A stretch of DNA of 5,341 nt, from NCBI GenBank assembly GCA_037384225.1, contig JARROD010000265.1:1-5341 (forward strand), written 5' to 3'. The notes below the pieces were generated by a model. That model saw only the letters and a program-made list of their open reading frames with translations. It was not told the origin of the DNA and did not search any database. Below are positions 1-5,341 of the stretch, piece after piece; position 1 is the first letter of the stretch, and the number at the start of each line of letters is the position of its first letter. This DNA comes from JARROD01 sp037384225. Lineage in GTDB: Bacteria > Pseudomonadota > Gammaproteobacteria > Pseudomonadales > Cellvibrionaceae. Both the position numbers and the translations under genes were made by a program.

Positions 1-2836
1 AAGCAATGGCTTCACCATTGGGGTAGGTTAAACCAGACACGGCATCATTGGCATTATAGCTTCTGGCAAGAATAAATTGCTGCGTCTGATAACTCAGTTT
101 TTCTTCCTTTAAATTACTGTTGTCATCGTATTGATAGCGCCATACCAGATTCCCCTTGCTTAATAATTTGAGATTACTGCGCTTATCATAGTCATAATCT
201 ATATCCGGTGTGCCATCCGGATAATCAATAAAATCCAGTCGATTTAGCCCATCATATTTGTATAGGGTAACAGGGGAAGCTCCCACCTGTTTCGATGTCA
301 TGTTACCGTTTTTATCTCGGCCATAGATGGTGACACCCGTTTCCGGACGCGTCTCCGAGTGTAATTGCCATCGATCATTGTAACTGTAATCGACAACAAC
401 TCCATTTTGGGTCACGGTATCGATTAACCCATTGACATGGCGAGCAATTGTAGTTGTCACATTTTCAGGGGCTTCTATCTTAACCAGCCAAGGCTCCCCC
501 GAACCGCCATAAGAGAGATAGGTGTAATCTGTAGTTTTTTGTTCCTCATCCACCACCCGCACTTTATCACCGGCAATATAGCTATAGTTTATTGCGCTAC
601 TATCCGGGTTTAAGCGTTTTTCAACTCTGCCCAGCGCATCGTAAATTGTTTCCGTACCTACGGTTTGATTCGGATAAGTGACAAACGTACGCCTACCTAA
701 TTGATCATACTGTGCAGTAACGGTAATAGTTTCTTCACCTTTGGCCCGCCGGGCAACTAAAGAGCCCAAACCATCGTATTCATACTCTTGTATTAATGGG
801 CCCCGTGTCACGGTTCGCAGCAGACCCGCGCCCGTATAGGCATAATCAACGCTAACATTATTGTCGTCCTGCCGTGGTGTCGCTACTGACTTAAGCCTGT
901 TTAAGGCATCGTAACTATAGGCTGTGGTGACGGTACCAATCGTTTCCGACTCTAAGTTGCCATAGTCGTCGACAACACGTGTAATGGTGACGTTTTCCGG
1001 GCGCGTAATGCTCCGGGCAACCCCTCGATAGTAATCGTTATACTCGGTGATATTGCCATTGGGGTCCTTAATCGTTTTTATCTCTCCCGAGGCGTTATGA
1101 TATGTGTAAGTCGTTTTCGCACCATATACATTGCTGGCGGATAAGTTACCATTGTCATAGTAGTCATTATCAATCTGGCCTGCTATCCCTTCGATACTTT
1201 CTGTATCCACCAAGTGTGGCATCCAGACATCATCAGGAAGGGTGAAAGTACGATGCGTGGTACGTTTTTGATTATCCTGTGATTCTTCTATTTTTTGTGG
1301 ATTACCATAGTTATCATGCTCTGAGTATTGCGTAATATAAGTGGTACCTTTGCGCTCAATGGTTTTCTTGATCAAGAGTGGGCTATAGGTATTTTTTGCA
1401 ACCGCAAGGGGTAATGGGCGTATTTCGTTTTGTGCGGAAATATACAGGCCACCCCATTCATACGACTCTTCCTGCAAAACCGTGGAACAGGATTTATTAA
1501 GCAGGAATTTATTTAGCAAAGTCCCTTTGCGCCAGAGATCTTCAACGATCCCCCCTACCGGATCGGGAAGACTTTGTTGCCCCCGGTGTCGGTAAATAAC
1601 ACAATCCTGGTCGCTTTTTATCTGTGTTTCGTCATAGGACTGCCCCGGTGTGTAGGTATATTCCCACCTGCCTGAACTATTGACATTGCCTCTGGTTTCC
1701 TTTGTGATAACCGATGAAATTTCACCCGCGACACCTGCCCCATCGAAATCAATTAGGTCATAAGTATAGGTGGTGATAGCGCCGTAGGGATTTTCTATGG
1801 TTTTTATGGATTTCCATCCCGGCGGGTCGGAAAACGCAGTTCCGGATCCGACTTCAGACAGCGGATAATAGGCATATTTCCACGATGACCCATCTTGGCG
1901 GGTGACACGCATTAACGCGTATTCAGAATCGTCCCCATCCACCTTGTCATAGTGATAACTGACGCTTTTACCATAGGCTTTCACACCGGATAGCAGCGCG
2001 TTCTCGTTATCAATATCGGTATAATCAAAATTGACAATCCGGCCATCGCTGGCAGAGACCTTAGTCACTACGGCGTGCTGAATACCTAATTGATTCTGCG
2101 GATAAACATTTTCATACTCAAATTCAAGTGTATTGCCATTGGCATCTTCAATTCGGGTGACAAAATAGGCGCGTTTACTGGTGTCAAAACCTGTGGGATA
2201 GCCGAAATCGGCAAATACATAGATCAAACCATCGGGAGAATAGACAACTAATCCACCAGCGCCTTTGTTTTCCGATGTGGGCAAACAGGTTGCCTTCCAA
2301 AAATCATCAGTGGTAAACGAATAGTCAGAAGAATCGTCGTTAACCAATTGTTTTCGTGTGCCATCAGCCAGTTCCAATACAGGGTTCCACTTTGAACTGA
2401 CGTTGTTGATTTTACAGGCAGAGGGTGTATCGTTGGCGCCGATGAGGTTACCCTCATGCGGAAAAACCCGCCCGAAATGCATATCCCAACCAATACCGAC
2501 GACAGACCTTCCCCTTAGTGCGGAACCGGCGGCAACGCTTGGATTCTGAACGCTGTTATAATAGCGCTGCACGACAATATCAAGGCCGCCATTACCGGGA
2601 ACAACCAAGTCCTGGTAATTTAATTTTAACAAGCCGCTAAATGGATCAATGACTTCTGTTCCAGTATCTGAAACAACACTTCGCCCTGTCACAAAGCCCG
2701 GCATTTTGTAATCGCCGGGAATTGCCAGGTTGTAGTCATCGTCGGCGACAGCTTCGTTGACAGACAGGCAATACAGCAGTGGCGACACCCAAAAACTAAG
2801 GACAAAAATCCATTTCAGTGCGTTATTCCGAAACAT
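1..2836 (-). CDS. Secreted RHS/YD-repeat protein, C-terminus beyond the window (partial)
   Basis: The frame runs 945 codons from ATG 2836 to the left edge without a stop. Residues 1-31 form a Sec signal peptide: a basic start (FRNNALK), a hydrophobic core (WIFVLSFWVSPLLYCLSV) and a likely cut after AVA31 before DDDYN. Residues about 60-95 (D64-PFSGLLKL...YQDLVVPGNGG...QRYYNS95) look like the module that precedes RHS cores. Tyr/Asp-rich YD repeats follow; clear copies are YDALNR at 642, YDGLGS at 687, YDQLGR at 710, YDALGR at 732 and YDGLNR at 861. Known RHS proteins fold as a hollow beta-cocoon, often enclosing a C-terminal toxin; this copy is cut before that region, so toxin identity and immunity gene are unknown. 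Export to the periplasm or beyond is inferred. No PAAR- or VgrG-like part is seen at the N-terminus. ATG 2836 is preferred over the in-frame ATG 2848 because it has GGAG six bases upstream and gives a cleaner signal peptide. The gene is AT-richer than the kinase operon. Confidence 0.9.
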   Translation of the reverse strand, partial: MFRNNALKWIFVLSFWVSPLLYCLSVNEAVADDDYNLAIPGDYKMPGFVTGRSVVSDTGTEVIDPFSGLLKLNYQDLVVPGNGGLDIVVQRYYNSVQNPSVAAGSALRGRSVVGIGWDMHFGRVFPHEGNLIGANDTPSACKINNVSSKWNPVLELADGTRKQLVNDDSSDYSFTTDDFWKATCLPTSENKGAGGLVVYSPDGLIYVFADFGYPTGFDTSKRAYFVTRIEDANGNTLEFEYENVYPQNQLGIQHAVVTKVSASDGRIVNFDYTDIDNENALLSGVKAYGKSVSYHYDKVDGDDSEYALMRVTRQDGSSWKYAYYPLSEVGSGTAFSDPPGWKSIKTIENPYGAITTYTYDLIDFDGAGVAGEISSVITKETRGNVNSSGRWEYTYTPGQSYDETQIKSDQDCVIYRHRGQQSLPDPVGGIVEDLWRKGTLLNKFLLNKSCSTVLQEESYEWGGLYISAQNEIRPLPLAVAKNTYSPLLIKKTIERKGTTYITQYSEHDNYGNPQKIEESQDNQKRTTHRTFTLPDDVWMPHLVDTESIEGIAGQIDNDYYDNGNLSASNVYGAKTTYTYHNASGEIKTIKDPNGNITEYNDYYRGVARSITRPENVTITRVVDDYGNLESETIGTVTTAYSYDALNRLKSVATPRQDDNNVSVDYAYTGAGLLRTVTRGPLIQEYEYDGLGSLVARRAKGEETITVTAQYDQLGRRTFVTYPNQTVGTETIYDALGRVEKRLNPDSSAINYSYIAGDKVRVVDEEQKTTDYTYLSYGGSGEPWLVKIEAPENVTTTIARHVNGLIDTVTQNGVVVDYSYNDRWQLHSETRPETGVTIYGRDKNGNMTSKQVGASPVTLYKYDGLNRLDFIDYPDGTPDIDYDYDKRSNLKLLSKGNLVWRYQYDDNSNLKEEKLSYQTQQFILARSYNANDAVSGLTYPNGEAIA

Positions 2837-2842
2837 AAACGT

Positions 2843-2846
2843 CTCC
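2843..2846 (-). promoter_or_regulatory. Ribosome binding site of the RHS gene
   Basis: GGAG on the minus strand lies six bases before ATG 2836 (spacer ACGTTT), an ideal distance. It decides the start in favour of 2836. The in-frame ATG at 2848 has a GGGG five bases upstream and remains an alternative that would add only four residues (METF). Confidence 0.6.
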
Positions 2847-3060
2847 ATATAAACCCCAGCAAACCCACGTATTGGATTAAAAAAATGCCAGCAACATGGT
2901 CTTATTTTTTAATGATTTATAAATAGTTTTTTGAGAAAAAACGTTACTCTGGATAGAAAAAGAAAATAAAATAAAAGATAACAAACCGGGGAAAACTGAC
3001 AAAAAATCAGAAATTTTTCCATACATTTTGATATACGCTGTCCCTACTCCCAAACAACAA

Positions 3061-3086
3061 TTAACACAACATCAAGTTCGCGTTAA
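3061..3086 (-). other. Possible RNA hairpin in the RHS leader
   Basis: On the minus-strand transcript, UUAACGCGA can pair with UUGUGUUAA (nine pairs, two of them G-U) around an eight-base loop. The pairing is better on the minus strand than on the plus strand, where the G-U pairs become A-C mismatches; this fits an RNA from the RHS promoter. A U-rich stretch (UUGUUGUUU) follows, so it could be a weak attenuator, but the stem is AT-rich and could also be chance. Confidence 0.2.
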
Positions 3087-3151
3087 TTTGCACGTCGTTT
3101 AAAAAAACATTCCGTAAATTTCAATTTTTATTTAAGTTCGCAGACTCTGGT

Positions 3152-3180
3152 AGAATGTCTCTATTTGTTAGCAATGTCAA
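3152..3180 (-). promoter_or_regulatory. Candidate sigma-70 promoter for the RHS gene
   Basis: On the minus strand, TTGACA (3180-3175) is a perfect -35 box. It is followed by a 17-base spacer and CATTCT (3157-3152) as a weaker -10 that keeps the conserved A2, T3 and T6. It reads toward the RHS gene and would start near 3145, leaving a leader of about 310 nt before ATG 2836. A weaker alternative nearer the gene is TATATC around 3030-3035 with TTGTTT 16 bases upstream. The call is inferred from sequence alone. Confidence 0.45.
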
Positions 3181-3213
3181 CTCATAGACACACAGTTGTA
3201 CACCACGAATTGA

Positions 3214-3246
3214 GCCACTTGGAATCAGATAGTTCGCAAAAGTGGC
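3214..3246. repeat. 7-bp inverted repeat downstream of the kinase gene
   Basis: GCCACTT (3214-3220) and AAGTGGC (3240-3246) are perfect inverted copies separated by 19 bases. They lie 50-80 bases past the kinase stop and upstream of the RHS promoter candidate. There is no T-tract after either arm, so a rho-independent terminator is unlikely. A protein-binding site or chance are both possible. Confidence 0.25.
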
Positions 3247-3295
3247 GCTTCCCTTTAGCAGTTTAATCCCATGGACCGGGTACAAAGTTTGAAAC

Positions 3296-4276
3296 CTATA
3301 CCGATTTCAGCGCTGTCGCTGGCAGCGGCAAAAACAAACTCACCCGCAGACCGCCACCCTGGCGATTGCGGAAGTTGATATAGCCTTCATGCCCCTCGAT
3401 CACTTCGTGGCACAACGCCAGCCCCAGGCCAGTGCCCTGGGTTTTGGTCGAATAAAAAGGCAGCAGCGCCTGTTTTAACACATTCTCCGGCATGCCGCTG
3501 CCGCGATCAGTGACTTCCACCCGCACGGCGGTTGGAGTGGCGGCGATGGAGACCTTCACCGCTTCGGCGGCACCGCCGGCTTCATGGGCATTTTTGATCA
3601 GATTGATCATCACCTGTTCCAATTGGACCGGGTCGCCCCATCCCGGATGTTGCGGCAAGGGACCGTCCAGGTGAAAGCGTGTGTGCAACTGCAGCTTACC
3701 AATAAATTCCCGCCAGTCTATCCAGGTAGGCCTGGGAGCCGGTAATTTGGCAAAACCCGCATAGCCGGAGATAAAATCAGACAGGTGACAGCTTCGCTCT
3801 GAAATGGTATCGAAGATACGCGTGAGTTTTTCCCAGCTGTCGGCATTTTTGGCAGCGGCATTATCAGAAGCAGCGGCGCTATTGGCGACGCTGTCGATCA
3901 ATATTTTGCCGGAATGAGCCATGGAGGAAATGGGGGCGAGCGAGTTGTTGAGTTCATGGCTGATCAGGCGGATTACTTTTTTCCAAATGCCCACTTCGCG
4001 GCGGTTGATTTCCCGCGTCATTTGTTTGAACAGATAGAGTTCGTGTCGCTGGGAATTGAAATTAAAGCTCCCCCGGCTCAGGTGATAGGTGTGGATTTCC
4101 GCATCGATTTCCAGTGTCACCAGGCCATCGCGGCCGCTGGCGATCAATTCCCGCACGGCCGGATGGCTGTTGTGGAGTGCCTGTTCCAGCTTTACCCCCA
4201 GCAGTGCTCTGCCCTGGTTGAGCAAATGGCGGGCTTCGAAATTGGTGTACACAATATGCTGCCGATGATCCACCAA
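3296..4276 (-). CDS. Sensor histidine kinase core (NtrY-like), N-terminus lost by frame break
   Basis: The kinase should autophosphorylate and pass phosphate to the response regulator encoded just upstream. Counting from TTG 4276: residues 1-90 are a PAS remnant (LVDHRQHIVYTNFEARHLL, with L from the TTG codon). The phosphoacceptor is H107 in SHELNNSLAP. The N box is N225-LIKN229-AHEAGG, the G1 box is D257-RGSG, the F box is PFYSTK, and the G2 box is G281-TGLGLAL; the HATPase end is intact. All catalytic motifs are present, so the core could be active. No good start exists in this frame: it is open only back to a TGA at 4337-4339, the first in-frame ATG is at residue 86, and TTG 4276, GTG 4273 and CTG 4279 have no clear Shine-Dalgarno site. 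The natural start, ATG 4353 overlapping the regulator stop, is in another frame. The relatives I recall carry two membrane segments and a HAMP-like linker, roughly 100 residues, between that start and the PAS domain. I read this as the 3' part of a disrupted gene; a sequencing or assembly error is possible. Confidence 0.75.
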   Translation of the reverse strand: MVDHRQHIVYTNFEARHLLNQGRALLGVKLEQALHNSHPAVRELIASGRDGLVTLEIDAEIHTYHLSRGSFNFNSQRHELYLFKQMTREINRREVGIWKKVIRLISHELNNSLAPISSMAHSGKILIDSVANSAAASDNAAAKNADSWEKLTRIFDTISERSCHLSDFISGYAGFAKLPAPRPTWIDWREFIGKLQLHTRFHLDGPLPQHPGWGDPVQLEQVMINLIKNAHEAGGAAEAVKVSIAATPTAVRVEVTDRGSGMPENVLKQALLPFYSTKTQGTGLGLALCHEVIEGHEGYINFRNRQGGGLRVSLFLPLPATALKSV

Positions 4277-4353
4277 CAGGTAACGATGGCAATCGACGCC
4301 AGCAGCGCCGCCATCCAGGAGAATACTATCTTGGCTTCAAGTGACAGTCGCAT
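4192..4353 (-). pseudogene. Detached N-terminal fragment of the histidine kinase (membrane segment)
   Basis: ATG 4353 overlaps the regulator stop as TGATG, the classic arrangement for translational coupling, so this is very likely the true start of the kinase. The product begins MRLSLEAK, followed by a hydrophobic stretch (IVFSWMAALLASIAIVTCWW), as expected for the first transmembrane segment of a membrane sensor kinase. From about residue 28 the frame translates the kinase core out of frame and stops at TAA 4194-4192 after 53 codons. Its last ~25 residues are therefore nonsense relative to the family. The break with the kinase frame falls around 4277-4290. On its own this peptide would be a membrane stub with no catalytic part. 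Confidence 0.6.
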
Positions 4354-5341
4354 CAATAATCGATTCCGAATTTTTCCAGCCGCCGATAAAAGGCCTGCCG
4401 GCTTAACCCCAGTTGGCTGGCGGCCTGGGAGACGACCCCGCGGTTGTCCTCCAGCGCCTGCCGCAGCATATCCCTGGTGGGTTCGACGTTAATTTTTCGC
4501 GGTGCGGGGCCGGAGACGACGAGACCGAGGTGTTCGGCTTTAATGGTGTCGCCCGGGGTCAGCAACGCCGCCCGTTGCATGGTATTTTGCAACTCGCGGA
4601 CATTGCCGGGCCAGGGGTATTTTTCCAGCCGTTTTACCGCATCCGGCGCCAGGGTTTTGCGGCCGTCCAGAAAACACTGGGCCAGGGGAAACACATCCTC
4701 CGGGCGCTGCGCCAGCGGCGGCAGACGCAGCTCTATGACATTGAGACGGTAAAACAGGTCTTGGCGAAATTCCCCCCGGGTTATCGCCACCTGCAGATCG
4801 GCGTTGGTGGCGCTGATCAGGCGCACCCGGGTGGTGTGGGTTCGGGCGCTGCCCAGACGCTCGTATTCTCCGGTTTGCAGTACGCGCAATAGTTTGATCT
4901 GGCCTTCTATTGGCAGGTTGCCAATTTCATCCAGAAACAGCGTGCCGCCGTCAGCGGCTTCAAAACGCCCGATACGCTGTTTGGTGGCGCCGGTAAACGC
5001 GCCGGCCTCGACGCCAAACAATTCAGCTTCCATCAGTTCTTTTGGCAGCGCTCCGGCGTTGACCTTGATAAAGGCGCCGTCATGTACCGGGGAGTTAGCC
5101 TGGATAATTTCGGCGATTTTTTCCTTGCCGGCGCCATTGGGTCCGGTAATCAACACCGGCACATCGGCCCTGGCCACCTGCACCGCGGTTTCCAGCAACC
5201 GCTGCATGGCATCGCTGCGGTAGACGATACCGCACAAGCGGTACTGTTGTTGGAGTTCCCGCCGCGCTTGATATTGTCGCTGTGCCTGTTGCAACCGGCT
5301 TTGCTGTAACTCGCGCAACTCCAACAGGTTGCGCATGGTGG
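4353..5341 (-). CDS. Sigma-54-dependent response regulator (NtrC family), N-terminus beyond the window (partial)
   Basis: This protein activates sigma-54 RNA polymerase at its target promoters. Counting from M at 5336: residues 5-33 are a Gln/Arg-rich, probably coiled-coil linker (LELRELQQSRLQQ...). The AAA+ domain has Walker A GPNGAGKE (65-72), the sigma-54 contact loop GAFTGA (112-117), Walker B GGTLFLDE (130-137), the RQDLFYRLNV segment (191-200) and WPGNVRELQN (242-251). A Fis-type helix-turn-helix ends the protein (about 301-325, SQAASQLGLSRQAFYRRL). The frame stays open upstream of ATG 5336 to the window edge (codon ACC), with no Shine-Dalgarno site in the few bases visible. RNLLELRELQ resembles the end of a receiver domain running into its linker. 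I therefore infer that M5336 is internal and the receiver domain lies outside. The stop at 4355-4353 overlaps the kinase ATG, so the two are an operon. Walker A differs from the commoner GESGTGKE but keeps the GxxGxGK pattern. Confidence 0.9.
   Translation of the reverse strand, partial: TMRNLLELRELQQSRLQQAQRQYQARRELQQQYRLCGIVYRSDAMQRLLETAVQVARADVPVLITGPNGAGKEKIAEIIQANSPVHDGAFIKVNAGALPKELMEAELFGVEAGAFTGATKQRIGRFEAADGGTLFLDEIGNLPIEGQIKLLRVLQTGEYERLGSARTHTTRVRLISATNADLQVAITRGEFRQDLFYRLNVIELRLPPLAQRPEDVFPLAQCFLDGRKTLAPDAVKRLEKYPWPGNVRELQNTMQRAALLTPGDTIKAEHLGLVVSGPAPRKINVEPTRDMLRQALEDNRGVVSQAASQLGLSRQAFYRRLEKFGIDY

Larger units (their letters stand above)
2849..3295. other. AT-rich intergenic region, no convincing gene
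   Basis: This 447-base gap lies between the kinase stop and the RHS start. It is strongly AT-rich, especially 2881-3020, with runs of A and T. It contains the promoter candidate at 3152-3180, a minus-strand hairpin at 3061-3086, a 7-bp inverted repeat at 3214-3246 and three AGTTCGC copies. A 7-bp A/T stem with loop GAG (GTTTTTT/AAAAAAC) lies near 2927-2943. I see no tRNA, no riboswitch I recognise, no insertion sequence ends, and no GC-rich hairpin with a T-tract that would terminate the kinase operon. Confidence 0.7.

Noticed and set aside
2248..2549. Short ORFs on both strands inside the RHS gene
   Set aside because: They overlap the continuous RHS frame, which has a signal peptide and recognisable repeats; they are shadows.
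2759..2779. Possible lipoprotein box (LLYC, Cys23) in the RHS signal peptide
   Set aside because: The residue before Cys is Tyr, where lipoboxes need Gly, Ala or Ser, and a good signal peptidase I site (AVA) follows.
2877..3026. A 49-codon minus-strand ORF (starting MYGKISDF) with a hydrophobic stretch in the gap
   Set aside because: Its AT-rich composition makes Phe/Leu/Ile/Lys by default, there is no Shine-Dalgarno site at a proper distance (AGGGA is about 15 bases away), and it resembles nothing I know.
3030..3055. A GG-N10-GC pattern (GGGAGTAGGGACAGC) upstream of the RHS gene that could be a sigma-54 promoter served by the neighbouring regulator
   Set aside because: Flanking bases match TGGCAC and TTGCA poorly; the two dinucleotides alone are common by chance.
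3214..3295. Rho-independent terminator after the kinase gene
   Set aside because: The only good inverted repeat has a 19-base loop and no T-tract; CCC-7-GGG near 3268-3280 is too weak.
4062..4292. 76-codon minus-strand ORF starting MPSLPVGGSS
   Set aside because: It is the third frame across the kinase lesion. It is rich in Pro, Gly and Gln with no family resemblance, while the kinase core frame covers the same DNA.
3914..4492. 192-codon plus-strand ORF
   Set aside because: It lies antisense to the kinase motifs and the end of the sigma-54 regulator, both of which have clear conserved sequence; this one has no recognisable domain.
4413..5309. Several plus-strand ORFs of 75-159 codons
   Set aside because: All are antisense shadows of the GC-rich regulator gene, whose AAA+ motifs are unmistakable on the minus strand.

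Overview
The window looks like part of a gammaproteobacterial chromosome. The clues are a NtrC-type sigma-54 activator with a NtrY-like kinase, Shine-Dalgarno sites of the usual kind, and a Sec-exported RHS protein. The histidine kinase resembles sensors I recall from Xanthomonadaceae- and Cellvibrionaceae-like bacteria. That placement comes from memory of the family and is low confidence. Every gene I can support lies on the minus strand, so the window reads right to left.

Right part (3296-5341): the tail of a two-component operon of moderately high GC. The first gene is the C-terminal part of a sigma-54-dependent response regulator: linker, AAA+ domain, Fis-type helix-turn-helix. Its receiver domain should lie beyond the right edge. 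Its TGA stop overlaps an ATG (TGATG) that starts the partner histidine kinase. That kinase looks broken. The first ~25 residues, a membrane segment, are in one frame, and the PAS-HisKA-HATPase core is in another. The second membrane segment and HAMP-like linker expected in this family are absent. The simplest reading is one internal deletion that also shifted the frame.

Middle (2849-3295): a 447-base AT-rich gap with no convincing gene. It holds a candidate sigma-70 promoter pointing left, with a perfect TTGACA, which would give a leader of about 310 nt. It also holds a hairpin, a 7-bp inverted repeat and three copies of AGTTCGC.

Left part (1-2836): the first 945 codons of a large RHS/YD-repeat protein with a Sec signal peptide and an N-terminal module like those that precede RHS shells. 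It is visibly poorer in GC than the kinase operon. The frame is open at the left edge, so the RHS core end and any C-terminal toxin or immunity gene are outside the window.

The regulator and kinase would work as a phosphorelay pair controlling sigma-54 promoters. Relatives I recall often sit beside ABC efflux genes, but none are visible here. Nothing in the sequence links this pair to the RHS gene, which has its own promoter candidate and a different base composition. The most unusual observation is the split kinase. The RHS protein is the most interesting cargo but is cut off before its informative C-terminus.
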